Below, piece by piece: positions 56,333 through 64,000 of a stretch of 64,000 bases of DNA (the stretch's first letter is position 1; each line of letters begins with the position of its first letter). Source of the stretch: Alphaproteobacteria bacterium MarineAlpha11_Bin1 (lineage in GTDB: Bacteria > Pseudomonadota > Alphaproteobacteria > MPNO01 > UBA830); contig PTJZ01000012.1 in NCBI GenBank assembly GCA_002937455.1, positions 71,872 to 135,871 on the forward strand, in the 5' to 3' direction. The position numbers and the translations under genes are program-made. The notes beneath the pieces are model-generated. The model had not been told where the DNA came from, searched no databases, and saw only the letters and a program-made list of their open reading frames with translations.

Positions 56333-57712
56333 TTATTGAGTGCCCTCATCTGACTCCTTTTCCGGCACAGGCTCGCGCATCGTAACAAACTCTTCCGCAG
56401 CCGTAGGGTGAATACCGACAGTAGCGTCGAACTGTGCCTTGGTCGCTCCGCATTTTAGTGCAACACCTAGGCCCTGTATGATTTCGCTCGCGTCCGGTCC
56501 TACCATATGACAGCCCACAACTCGGTCGGACGTTTTGTCGACCACAAGCTTCATCATCGTTTGCCCAGATGAACCGGTCAAAGTATCTTTTAAAGCTCGG
56601 AACGTAGAACGATATATTTCGATATCCTTGTATTGAGCGCGCGCATCCTCTTCGGTTAATCCGACGGTTCCGATGGGGGGATCGGAAAACACTGCAGTTG
56701 GTATATCAGCATAATCCATCTTATCGTTGGTACCCTTGAATAGGTTTGAGGCCAGTTTCATTGCTTCGCCTATCGCCACCGGTGTCAGCTGATATCGGTC
56801 GATGAGATCGCCAAGTGCGTAAATATTTTCGACGCTGGTCCGGAAATAGTCATCAACCTTGATAGCGCCGTTGGCGCTCACCTCTACGCCCACGTTTTCC
56901 AACCCCATGTTAGCTGAATTGGCTACCCGCCCAATGGCGTACAATACCTGATCGTACTGAGAAAGTGATCCGTCACTAAACGTGACGTCGAGCCCAAGAT
57001 TTACTTTGTCGATACGCTGTATAGCACTATTCCAGATGAATTTAATTCCATTCTTTTCCATCTCTGCGGCCAAGTGGCGGCGTACATCCAAGTCAAAACC
57101 ACGTAATATCATATCGCGTCGATAAACCAATGAGGTTGCCGCCCCGTACCCGTTGAGGATTCCAGCGAATTCGACCGCGATGTACCCACCGCCGACAACA
57201 AGAACGCGTTTGGGTAATTCTTTAAGGTAGAAAGCGTCGTCAGATACGAGGGCATTTTCTTCTCCGGGCACCTCATCACGCGACGGCTTTCCCCCGGTGG
57301 CGACGAGAATTTTCTCGGCCGTCACTTTTTCGCCTCCTACGTCAAGCGTGTGGGTGTCAATCAAGACTGCACGTGCCTCGAAAAGCGCCACACCGGCATT
57401 TTTCAACAAATTCCGGTAGATTTCGTTGAGACGCTTTATTTCTCTATTTTTATTTTCAATAAGTCGAGACCAATTAAGGGTCGGCTCTGCAAAGTCCCAC
57501 CCGTACGCGCGGGCCTCTTGACCATAATGCAAATAATGTGAGCCGTAAGAGAACAGCTTCTTCGGAATACAGCCGACATTAACACACGTGCCGCCAAGAA
57601 ACCTCTCCTCGGCGACAGCAACCCTCGCGCCATAGGAAGCAGACATTCGTGCGGCCCTTACGCCGCCAGATCCTGCGCCGATAACAAATAGATCATAATC
57701 ATAATTGGACAT
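56333..57712 (-). CDS. gor: Glutathione-disulphide reductase
   Basis: A flavoprotein reducing GSSG with NADPH. The FAD loop is VIGAGSGGVRAARMSA (residues 10-25), the redox disulphide LGGTCVNVGCIPKKL (CxxxxC), the NAD(P) loop VGGGYIAVEFAGI, and the catalytic His-Glu pair HPTAAEEFVTM. VYRRDMILRGFD matches the NADPH-binding Arg pair. 459 aa. AGAAGGG Shine-Dalgarno. It supplies GSH for the Grx4 and GST proteins seen here. Confidence 0.95.
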   Translation of the reverse strand: MSNYDYDLFVIGAGSGGVRAARMSASYGARVAVAEERFLGGTCVNVGCIPKKLFSYGSHYLHYGQEARAYGWDFAEPTLNWSRLIENKNREIKRLNEIYRNLLKNAGVALFEARAVLIDTHTLDVGGEKVTAEKILVATGGKPSRDEVPGEENALVSDDAFYLKELPKRVLVVGGGYIAVEFAGILNGYGAATSLVYRRDMILRGFDLDVRRHLAAEMEKNGIKFIWNSAIQRIDKVNLGLDVTFSDGSLSQYDQVLYAIGRVANSANMGLENVGVEVSANGAIKVDDYFRTSVENIYALGDLIDRYQLTPVAIGEAMKLASNLFKGTNDKMDYADIPTAVFSDPPIGTVGLTEEDARAQYKDIEIYRSTFRALKDTLTGSSGQTMMKLVVDKTSDRVVGCHMVGPDASEIIQGLGVALKCGATKAQFDATVGIHPTAAEEFVTMREPVPEKESDEGTQ

Positions 57713-57762
57713 GGCGAGCGCCCTTCTGCAGTTCTCATGTAATGCTTTGGGTGGTCTGCAGC

Positions 57763-59229
57763 CTAGCCGCCGATCCCTCCAATCAGGCCATATTTAATCT
57801 CGAGGTAGTCCTCAATCCCGTATTTGGACCCCTCACGGCCGGTGCCAGATTCTTTCATACCCCCAAAAGGTGCTACCTCTGTGGAAATGATACCTTCGTT
57901 GACCCCAACAATACCGTATTCCAAACCTTCCATAACCCGCCATATACGGCCGATGTCGCGACTATAGAAATAGGCCGCAAGGCCGAATTCTGTGTCATTT
58001 GCCATCTCAAGCGCCTCTTCCTCGGTCTCGAAACGATAGAGTGGCGCAACTGGACCAAATGTTTCCTCTCGAGTAACTTTCATATCGGTGTTTACCTCCG
58101 AAAGTACGGTCGGTTGAAAAAAGGTCCCGCCGAGATCGTGCCGGCCACCGCCAGAAATCACCTTTGCCCCCTTAGCAAGTGCATCTTCTATATGTTCTTC
58201 TACCTTTTCCACCGCGGCCATATCGATCAATGGGCCCTGCTCAGTTTCACCCTTCAATCCATCACCAATCCGCATTTTTTCGACCGCGGCCGAGAGTTTC
58301 TCAGAAAATTCATCATACACACCGTTCTGCACCAACAAACGATTAGCGCAGACGCAAGTCTGGCCAGTATTCCGGAATTTGGACGCCATAGCTCCTTCGA
58401 TAGCCTCGTCGAGGTCAGCATCATCAAATACGATGAATGGTGCGTTTCCGCCTAACTCCATCGATGTCTTTTTAACTGTTGCCGCGCACTGTTCCATCAA
58501 AAGCTTCCCGATTTCCGTCGAACCGGTAAAGGTTAGCTTACGGACGATGGGATTCGACGTCATCTCACTGCCAATGGCACCTGACGAGCCGGTTACCACA
58601 CTGAACACCCCGTTGGGGATGCCGGCTCGCTGGCCAAGCTCGGCTAGTGCAAGCGCGGAATACGGTGTCGCAGTTGCCGGTTTTACAACCATAGTACAGC
58701 CCGCGGCCAGAGCGGGGCCGCATTTGCGGGTGATCATCGCAGCAGGAAAGTTCCATGGCGTAATCGCGGCGCAGACGCCAATAGGCTCCTTCGTGACTAC
58801 GATACGCTTACCGGGCGCATGTTGTGGGATGGTGTCGCCATAGATTCGTTTACCCTCCTCGGCAAACCACTCGATGAAGGAAGCGGCGTAAATAATTTCA
58901 CCCATGGATTCTTTCAGCGGCTTACCTTGTTCCGCAGTCATCATCTTAGCCAGATCGTCCTGATGCTCTATTATCAGGTCGAACCAGATGCGCAATATTG
59001 TAGCGCGTTCCTTCGCCGTTTTCGCTCTCCATTCCGGATAAGCCGTGTTTGCCGCCTCTATTGCCTCGCGAGTTTCATTAGCACCCATTTTAGGTACTGT
59101 CCCAATCGTCTCGCCTGATGCCGGGTTAACAACATCAATGGTTTCATTAGAACCGGCGCCAACCCATTCGCCGTTGATGTAACAGGCTTCTCGAAAAAGG
59201 CTTGGGTCTTTGAGGTCTAGCGATGTCAT
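57763..59229 (-). CDS. gabD: Succinate-semialdehyde dehydrogenase (NAD(P)+)
   Basis: An aldehyde dehydrogenase oxidising succinate semialdehyde to succinate, the exit of the GABA/putrescine route. The catalytic Cys is in NTGQTCVCANRLLV, the general-base Glu in SMELGGNAPFIVFDDAD, and the cofactor loop is TGSTEIGKLL. The start is placed at the ATG at 59229 (488 aa), which has a GGGAG Shine-Dalgarno; an ATG at 59253 would add eight residues. The GabD assignment rests on overall resemblance; related semialdehydes are possible. Confidence 0.9.
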   Translation of the reverse strand: MTSLDLKDPSLFREACYINGEWVGAGSNETIDVVNPASGETIGTVPKMGANETREAIEAANTAYPEWRAKTAKERATILRIWFDLIIEHQDDLAKMMTAEQGKPLKESMGEIIYAASFIEWFAEEGKRIYGDTIPQHAPGKRIVVTKEPIGVCAAITPWNFPAAMITRKCGPALAAGCTMVVKPATATPYSALALAELGQRAGIPNGVFSVVTGSSGAIGSEMTSNPIVRKLTFTGSTEIGKLLMEQCAATVKKTSMELGGNAPFIVFDDADLDEAIEGAMASKFRNTGQTCVCANRLLVQNGVYDEFSEKLSAAVEKMRIGDGLKGETEQGPLIDMAAVEKVEEHIEDALAKGAKVISGGGRHDLGGTFFQPTVLSEVNTDMKVTREETFGPVAPLYRFETEEEALEMANDTEFGLAAYFYSRDIGRIWRVMEGLEYGIVGVNEGIISTEVAPFGGMKESGTGREGSKYGIEDYLEIKYGLIGGIGG

Positions 59230-59446
59230 CTGGCTATCTCCCATTGTGGCCAACTTAAGGCTTAATAATAAGGTTTAAAAAGATGTCTCCGAGACAGAGT
59301 ATACAACGCCAGTCATCGGGAGTCAGGAGGACACGCCCAGATGTCGAAAGATTCAACCCGTAATAGGGAGACAAGCAAAATCATACAAATTCTCCGCATT
59401 TATTTGCATCGGATATGATCATAGCGAAAATGAAAAGAAACTGGCC

Positions 59447-59629
59447 CTATTCTGACTTTGCCCCCAGATGCACGAGATATCCAAGAATTAGAAAGAGAAC
59501 CAATAACCCGACGCACGCAAATATAAGCGTGAAAAGAATTTTAAATCCAAGGGACATTTTACGAAGGGGGTATCTCAAGATCAGGTAAATAATAAGGCCA
59601 AGGATCAGAACTCCAATCAGACCTTCCAT
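59447..59629 (-). CDS. Small two-helix membrane protein
   Basis: A 60-residue protein with two hydrophobic stretches (about residues 3-19 and 28-51) joined by a short basic loop (RYPLRK). It does not match a family I know. A good AGAGGT Shine-Dalgarno before the ATG, the membrane pattern and a free intergenic context support expression. Confidence 0.55.
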   Translation of the reverse strand: MEGLIGVLILGLIIYLILRYPLRKMSLGFKILFTLIFACVGLLVLFLILGYLVHLGAKSE

Positions 59630-59789
59630 GTCATACCTCTTTGATCACTGGCTCTCTATGGATCTCTGAGTATTCTCCGATACGCTTGAGGTCCCGTTCT
59701 TTTTACTCCCCGACCCAACTCTCTTAAGCGTTTCAACTGCCGGGAATTTCGACAAGGAACATTTTGTCAGGAGCCACTCTGGGTGCGTA

Positions 59790-60062
59790 TCACGCAGGCG
59801 GGGCTAGCGGAGAGATCGAGAAGGGAATGTGCTCGACAACATAATCCTCAGTCAGCTTCTGAAAATCAGGATCTTCCATCATTGCGCCCATCGCAGCCAT
59901 ATCTACGTCGAAGAGGGTCACCATTGCCGTGGTGTCGTTTGCTTGACCAACCAAAGTTTTGTTTTCGTCGCATATCCGTGATCGGTTCTCTGCATCATTC
60001 ACAAACAGCTCATGCCACGCCTCGTATGAGGATTTGAGATTAACGATAATATGAATGTCCAT
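59790..60062 (-). CDS. Small protein of unknown function (dimeric alpha/beta barrel-like)
   Basis: About 90 residues from the ATG at 60062 (MDIHIIVNLKSSYEAWHELF). The beta-alpha pattern, with TAMVTLFDVDMAAMGAMM and a final YVVEHIPFSIS strand, resembles small ferredoxin-fold/DUF3764-like proteins, but I cannot assign it. An ATG at 60074 or 60107 could add up to 15 residues. It stands alone between the small membrane-protein gene and the AT-rich island. Confidence 0.5.
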   Translation of the reverse strand: MDIHIIVNLKSSYEAWHELFVNDAENRSRICDENKTLVGQANDTTAMVTLFDVDMAAMGAMMEDPDFQKLTEDYVVEHIPFSISPLAPPA

Positions 60063-60281
60063 TGTAAATTCCATAAAAGGTTTCTGACTCCGCGAGTTTG
60101 AACTCAAATGGTTACAAAAAAAAGCAAAGAGTAGGAGTCTCTATTATTTTTTTAAATTTCCCCCTCGGCATCACACTCTAAGTACGCGCCCACTATCTCC
60201 GCCTAAATCTGATAAGCATAGGTGATCTAGGAAAATTGCAGCCGCGTAAGAGTAGAGGTCGGTTGTAGCAGAAGGGATAAC

Positions 60282-60437
60282 ATGAAGAAGTTGATTTGCG
60301 AGGCTCTCGTAGCCTACTGTGTTTTGTTTTTTTTCTTAGCGGTGACGCTATTTCTTACTTATTTAAATATCAATAATCGTTGGGAGCCGTTCCTTCTTAA
60401 GCACCTTATTCACCAAAATCTAATCACCACACCTTAA
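60282..60437 (+). CDS. 51-residue membrane peptide
   Basis: ATG at 60282 with a clear GAAGGGA Shine-Dalgarno 5-6 nt upstream; it reads MKKLICEALVAYCVLFFFLA and on to TAA at 60435-60437. One strong membrane helix (about residues 8-30) and a basic, His/Asn-rich tail. No family recognised. It is convergent with the lipoprotein gene ending at 60443, and marks the start of the AT-rich part of the window. Confidence 0.45.
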   Translation: MKKLICEALVAYCVLFFFLAVTLFLTYLNINNRWEPFLLKHLIHQNLITTP

Positions 60438-60442
60438 TCATC

Positions 60443-61192
60443 TTATAGAAGTGAGAGTTTTATTTTATCAAAATCAACGATAGATTGGTTAGTCCCACTA
60501 GCACTACCGGGTCTATAAATTCCAAACTTAAAGTGGGGAATACCGCATTTTGGAATAGTAAAACGAATTTTGTCAAAGATAGTTTTCTGGTTGAGTTCTA
60601 GAGAAATTTTTGGGAACGCATTGGTGCTAAATTTTAGAACTATGTCACTCCATTTACCCAGTAGGTCCGTGATTTTAACACTAGAAATGTGATTAGAACT
60701 CCTCTCCCCACTTGGTTTGATGGCAGATAGCATTAACACCCCATCATTAAATTTTATGATAATCGGAGGGCGGCAGCACGAACGACTACTGCAAGAGTGT
60801 ATTTGCCAGAAAGCCTCTCGGTTCCCGTCATAACCCTCCATAAACCGAGCGTGGAACTCTAACTTATAGCCTACACCCCTTTTTAGAGAATCGACTTGTT
60901 TCAGTTCTGCACGTTCCCAATATGGGGCTTTATTTCTGGCGTTCCTATCACTAGAGCACCTACCATAGTGTTTAGTATCCAAACGGAAGCGGATGAACTT
61001 ATTTTCATCTTCTTTGATCCACTGAACTGATCGATTTGTGGGCAGACCGCAGTTGTCATAGAATTCTAAGTTCCAGTCATGGTCAGTGTATTTTCTCCCC
61101 TTATCAGTTGGTTCGAAAACGTTCTCGCCTGACCCGTGGCACCCCGAAAGTATCAAGGCCACTAATAATAGGGCTGGTAGCAGTCTTTTCAT
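60443..61192 (-). CDS. Polysaccharide-lyase-like lipoprotein
   Basis: A 249-residue lipoprotein: signal peptide with lipobox LILSGCHG (Cys18). The mature domain looks like a heparin lyase I/alginate lyase type jelly roll: PYWERAELKQV (Arg-Ala-Glu-Leu motif typical of these beta-sheet lyases), REAFWQIHS, PIIIKFNDGVLML and KWSDIVLKFS. It is unusually Cys-rich (CSSRSCCRPP), suggesting disulphides. Enzyme activity is inferred from fold only. It is AT-rich and last in a three-gene minus-strand cluster of exported proteins. Confidence 0.6.
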   Translation of the reverse strand: MKRLLPALLLVALILSGCHGSGENVFEPTDKGRKYTDHDWNLEFYDNCGLPTNRSVQWIKEDENKFIRFRLDTKHYGRCSSDRNARNKAPYWERAELKQVDSLKRGVGYKLEFHARFMEGYDGNREAFWQIHSCSSRSCCRPPIIIKFNDGVLMLSAIKPSGERSSNHISSVKITDLLGKWSDIVLKFSTNAFPKISLELNQKTIFDKIRFTIPKCGIPHFKFGIYRPGSASGTNQSIVDFDKIKLSLL

Positions 61193-61263
61193 GTCCGCGT
61201 AACAATCCGACTCGGATCAGGAAGTCCGCAATAAATCGCCTGAGATTTGACTCGCCAAATCTC

Positions 61264-61944
61264 TCACTCGATACCGAAAAATATTACGGGGGCTGTGTGG
61301 TCATAAACACCACCCTTCATCTTTAAAGAAACCCTTTTTGCAACTTCACCCTCATAGATGGAATGATGTCGACCTTGGATTTCGACAGATCCAGTAAATA
61401 CGCGAAACATTGATTGATCCTTGTTCCGAATTTTCATCAGTAACGGTTGATAAGGGTCCGGCGATAGCATGATGTTCAGTTTACTGAACTCACTTTTAAA
61501 GGAAGGAAAGTAATCAGTCGTCTTCAGAGACATTCGGTAAGGGTAGCGTTTTTTGAGTGTGCGGTTGGCGGTCTTCTTTATGTGGATTGCCCAGGGATGC
61601 TTTCCATCCAACCTCAGATCATTCCCCGACAGGAGAGGTATATTTCCCAAAACTTTAATCTGCATCCCCATCATAGATTTTGAAATTTCAAAATCTTCCA
61701 CATCGACATAATTTTCAATTATCCGTTCATATCTTTTTACTTGAGCGCGGGTACTCGCGTCGTCACCGATCACTTGGATGACTGCTGAAAATGGAACAGT
61801 GATTAACTTTCCCGACATACTTTTTTTTATGTCTGACGTTGTCAATCTAGTCTCTAGAATATCCGCCTTACATCCAAACAGAACGGCACAGGAAAAAAAT
61901 AAAATTAACCGGTTTATGATCTTTAACATCAAGCTTTCATTCAA
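61264..61944 (-). CDS. Lipoprotein of unknown function
   Basis: A 226-residue protein with a hydrophobic N-terminus and lipobox VLFGCKAD. I do not recognise the mature domain; it has alternating beta-strand segments (LITVPFSAVIQVIG, FEISKSMMGMQIKVLG, LNIMLSPDPYQPLL) and few Cys. The start may be the ATG at 61944 or the one five codons in (61929). It is the middle gene of the exported cluster, 47 bp after the alpha/beta hydrolase. Base composition is clearly more AT-rich than the genes before 59 kb. Confidence 0.6.
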   Translation of the reverse strand: MNESLMLKIINRLILFFSCAVLFGCKADILETRLTTSDIKKSMSGKLITVPFSAVIQVIGDDASTRAQVKRYERIIENYVDVEDFEISKSMMGMQIKVLGNIPLLSGNDLRLDGKHPWAIHIKKTANRTLKKRYPYRMSLKTTDYFPSFKSEFSKLNIMLSPDPYQPLLMKIRNKDQSMFRVFTGSVEIQGRHHSIYEGEVAKRVSLKMKGGVYDHTAPVIFFGIE

Positions 61945-61992
61945 AATTATTTTAGAGCGTTTGCCAGTTCCTATTATGGAAATGATTACGTT

Positions 61993-62919
61993 TTACAGAG
62001 CTTTTATCCACTCAATTATGATATCTCTTCCGTTATCACGCACGTCATTATGACCTCCCTCAACAAGGACAAATTTGGATTTTGGGTTTGTAGGTACAGA
62101 GTCAAAAATACGTTTACCATCGCCATTTGAAATAAAGTCGGCCTTACCAGCTATCCACAGAAATGGTATATTACCTTTTATTTTTGGTGCATTTAGCTCC
62201 ATTACCGCTTTCCCCTTGGGTTCAAACCAACTCAAAAAATTGGCTGCGGAAATTTCCAACATTTTTGTCTCGCCCTGATTAAAGTCCTCATACTTAAACT
62301 TCTCTTTTCCTTTCCCTGAGTTGACCTTTTCTCGAGCATGGCTAACGTCAGCTGCGTATTTTTGTTGCATATTTTCTATTTCTGGACGATGACCGGGTGC
62401 CATAGCAACGATGGCGTCTATTCCCTCAATAATAACGCCCGCTCTTATAGCTGCATTGGCACCTAAAGATTTACCGAGCACTACTACTTTTTCAGCACCC
62501 AAACTCTTTAGCCTTTCTATTCGAGAGGCGACACATTTTTTTAATGCTTTATCAACTGGTAAAGAATATTTCTTAAATTTAGACCATGCGCATTGTGGGC
62601 TCGTAACTAAAAATCCTTTTGTAGAAATATCGATTGTTAAGACCGCTGAATCGTTCCTTTTGTTCGCTACTATTGTTTTATCATCAGAGCAAATCCAAGT
62701 ATCTTTTCTACACCACCCCTGAAACTTTCTAAACTTCTCTTCCAGGCCGTACCACTTGAAATCACTGAGAATTTTGGCGGGCATTCCCCATTTCGGATGA
62801 AGAACGATTACCCCAATTTTTTCTGTTGGTGTTTCTGCTAACACCGCACTTGGATTCGTGGATGTCATACAAAAACAAAACACAGTTAATAAAACTGCCT
62901 TTAATGAAGTTTTCCTCAT
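61993..62919 (-). CDS. Secreted alpha/beta hydrolase
   Basis: A 308-residue exported hydrolase. A signal peptide (about 1-28, ending AVLAET) precedes an alpha/beta fold: VIVLHPKWGMP (oxyanion strand), nucleophile elbow VVLGKSLGANAAIRAG (Ser in GKSLG), an Asp strand (FLWIAGKADFISNG) and a final His (LVEGGHNDVRD). An insert with Cys pairs (WCRKDTWIC) lies near residue 70. Substrate unknown. Excellent Shine-Dalgarno (GGGAGGA). The upstream region holds a GAAATATTTC palindrome and two AGAAATATT copies. Confidence 0.75.
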   Translation of the reverse strand: MRKTSLKAVLLTVFCFCMTSTNPSAVLAETPTEKIGVIVLHPKWGMPAKILSDFKWYGLEEKFRKFQGWCRKDTWICSDDKTIVANKRNDSAVLTIDISTKGFLVTSPQCAWSKFKKYSLPVDKALKKCVASRIERLKSLGAEKVVVLGKSLGANAAIRAGVIIEGIDAIVAMAPGHRPEIENMQQKYAADVSHAREKVNSGKGKEKFKYEDFNQGETKMLEISAANFLSWFEPKGKAVMELNAPKIKGNIPFLWIAGKADFISNGDGKRIFDSVPTNPKSKFVLVEGGHNDVRDNGRDIIIEWIKAL

Positions 62920-62958
62920 AAATTTTTCCTCCCGAGAAATGCCTTTGCAAACTAATAT

Positions 62959-62985
62959 TTCTTCTCTCGAAATATTTCTCCGATT
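62959..62985 (-). promoter_or_regulatory. Palindrome/direct repeat upstream of secreted hydrolase
   Basis: A perfect 10-bp palindrome GAAATATTTC (62969-62978) and two copies of AGAAATATT in direct orientation on the minus strand, about 40-60 bp before the hydrolase ATG. It could be an operator or simply AT-rich sequence. Confidence 0.25.
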
Positions 62986-63066
62986 TGAAATTTTATATAG
63001 TGAATTTCATTCCACTGTGATGGACTGGTTTTGACTGGTGAAATGGCGTAATCCCACTATCACCCC

Positions 63067-63288
63067 CTATTTCCTCAGTTTTTTTTTACGAGGGGATACA
63101 AAACGAACCATGGGGGATTTGTCTATCGTCTTCCCGTCAGTCGTATTTCCCCTCCACGGTGAGGTCGTTTTATCTGTCCATTGGAACCCGTCATCCACGA
63201 TTTTCAGACGGTAATGGAAATCTAGGGAATGTCCTCTCTGAACTTCCTTCGTCTTGTCCCTTCCGTATCCGTATTCACTCTTCACCAC
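63067..63288 (-). CDS. Unrecognised open frame in the repeat block
   Basis: From a GTG at 63288 (AGGT upstream) this encodes 73 residues rich in Lys/Arg and Asp, ending SPRKKKLRK. The same frame stays open upstream to 63480 (137 codons in all) without a start codon and there reads TGEITSPVSSTGEITP, so the gene may be a 5'-broken remnant. No family recognised; real coding status uncertain. Confidence 0.3.
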   Translation of the reverse strand: MVKSEYGYGRDKTKEVQRGHSLDFHYRLKIVDDGFQWTDKTTSPWRGNTTDGKTIDKSPMVRFVSPRKKKLRK

Positions 63289-63351
63289 AACTTTACCTAG
63301 TACACCCTGTAGGAACTCTCTCTGTTTAGTTTCACTGGATGTGTATTTTTC

Positions 63352-63831
63352 TTGGAAGAACGCAAGACGATTGGTTCTTTCCGAAACTGTGAAACAAAGG
63401 TAGTGGGAATATCTTGGTGTTATTTCACCAGTAGAGGAAACTGGACTTGTTATTTCACCAGTTGGAACTACTCCACTGTATCACAACGCATGTGTGGGTA
63501 TGCGTTAAAAAATGCAGATGTTTTCTTCTGTTTTACCGCCACCTACCGATGTCCTTCCCTTAATGCACCAAACTATTCAGACTACCAATACTTCTTATAC
63601 AAAACCATATCAGAACTCCGTGAAAAAGGAATGACCTTTAATCAGGTTGCAGACCATTTAAATAAGAAAGGTATTCTTAGTGTGAGAGGAAAGAAGTTAA
63701 GAGGTGCTCATGTTCACTCAATAATAAAGAAAAGAAGAATAAGGGATGAGAAGTTAGAAAAAGAATATCCAGAGGTAAGGTCGGATTTTAGGTTGGAGAC
63801 TTTTGATAAGAGACTCATTAATCAAGTTTAA
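63352..63831 (+). CDS. Recombinase-type helix-turn-helix fragment
   Basis: The C-terminal ~80 residues (from about 73) read FLYKTISELREKGMTFNQVA, then DHLNKKGILSVRGKKLRGAH and VHSIIKKRR. This resembles the helical 'Recombinase' domain that follows the resolvase core in large serine recombinases (LReEG...IA..LN..GI...G..w....V..IL). No serine-recombinase catalytic domain precedes it, and the first 70 residues (Cys/Tyr/Ser/Thr-rich) overlap the repeat block and look non-native, so the real start is unknown. It may be a stand-alone DNA-binding protein or a recombinase remnant. AT-rich. Confidence 0.5.
   Translation: MEERKTIGSFRNCETKVVGISWCYFTSRGNWTCYFTSWNYSTVSQRMCGYALKNADVFFCFTATYRCPSLNAPNYSDYQYFLYKTISELREKGMTFNQVADHLNKKGILSVRGKKLRGAHVHSIIKKRRIRDEKLEKEYPEVRSDFRLETFDKRLINQV
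63418..63462. repeat. 15-bp direct repeat with 30-bp period
   Basis: TGTTATTTCACCAGT occurs at 63418-63432 and 63448-63462. Its core on the opposite strand (ACTGGTGAAAT) recurs in inverted orientation at 63034-63044. The 30-bp period is a whole number of codons and gives Thr-Gly-Glu-Ile-Thr repeats on the minus strand. Confidence 0.6.
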
Positions 63832-64000
63832 TTTTTATTTTTTGAGAAAAATTCCGCAACTGCGTCTCGTGCAATTTGATTAGAAGATGTCTCGTGTGTA
63901 CTCCCCTCTAGTTCAACTACTCGCGCATTATTCCTAGTTTTCACAAAATCCTTACAATTATCATAGTTAAACCATGGATCGTTTTTGTAGTATACAAAAA
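63828..64000 (-). CDS. C-terminal part of a second alpha/beta hydrolase, 5'-partial
   Basis: The minus-strand frame is open from the window edge to TAA at 63830-63828 and encodes 56 residues: VYYKNDPWFNYDNCKDFV (Asp of the triad), then ARVVELEGSTHETSSN with the late His expected of an alpha/beta hydrolase. It resembles the end of the secreted hydrolase at 62.0-62.9 kb in layout. The stop overlaps the stop of the convergent helix-turn-helix gene by 3 bases. The gene continues beyond the window. Confidence 0.6.
   Translation of the reverse strand, partial: FVYYKNDPWFNYDNCKDFVKTRNNARVVELEGSTHETSSNQIARDAVAEFFSKNKN

Noticed and set aside
63034..63462. A complete insertion sequence bounded by ACTGGTGAAAT inverted repeats
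   Set aside because: The arms are only 11 bp, no transposase lies between them and no target duplication is visible, so it is kept only as a repeat observation.
63418..63462. CRISPR array
   Set aside because: Only two 15-bp copies 30 bp apart, with no third unit or cas gene.

Overview
The window is a chromosomal stretch of an alphaproteobacterium, probably a marine Rhodospirillales-like heterotroph. This is inferred from gene content and order: a free NDUFA12-type complex I accessory subunit beside mlaD, a DUF2155 gene and aat; aroQ-accB-accC; clpS-clpA; an amidase-PBP1A-prfB block divergent from an RNase E with an acidic insert in its S1 domain; and an alphaproteobacterial type ornithine decarboxylase. 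No rRNA, convincing tRNA, CRISPR array, complete prophage or insertion sequence was found.

Layout. 0-9 kb: end of an alpha/beta hydrolase gene, a minus-strand operon glnE-dienelactone hydrolase-bcp-DUF455, and a large AsmA/YhdP-like envelope protein. 9-14.5 kb: GST, tyrS, a polysaccharide deacetylase followed 2 nt later by anmK, and prfB with a programmed +1 frameshift. 14.5-25 kb: cell wall block (PBP1A, amidase), RNase E, an aminotransferase with a GGT-like lipoprotein, and an M48 protease whose start overlaps that of the GGT-like gene. 25-34 kb: maleylacetoacetate isomerase and ornithine decarboxylase; aroQ-accB-accC-aat (shikimate pathway, fatty acid synthesis, N-degron tagging); DUF2155, mlaD and NDUFA12; RidA and a GNAT-like gene; then about 860 bp without a recognisable gene. 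34-44 kb: clpS-clpA (the N-degron recognition and unfolding partners of Aat), a D-Ala-D-Ala carboxypeptidase, galU-ugd-pgm (UDP-sugar supply), and a J-domain protein with a VWA protein. 44-60 kb: SDR, SlyX, purS-purQ-purL, BolA-Grx4 (iron-sulphur handling), rpsD, cimA-trmJ, nadE, class II DAHP synthase, glutathione reductase, succinate-semialdehyde dehydrogenase and small membrane proteins.

60-64 kb is different: visibly AT-rich, with lipoproteins, secreted hydrolases, a recombinase-type helix-turn-helix fragment and a short repeat block. It looks like an accessory island that continues past the window.

The observations most worth testing are: (1) the roughly 300-nt leader of ornithine decarboxylase (27.0-27.3 kb), which holds six perfect stem-loops and a mutually exclusive pairing next to the start codon, a candidate polyamine-responsive RNA; (2) the prfB frameshift site; (3) aroQ, whose conserved N-terminus can only be made from a non-canonical ATT start or after an indel; (4) the divergent GGT-like/M48 pair whose start regions overlap; (5) the repeat and helix-turn-helix block at 63.0-63.8 kb.
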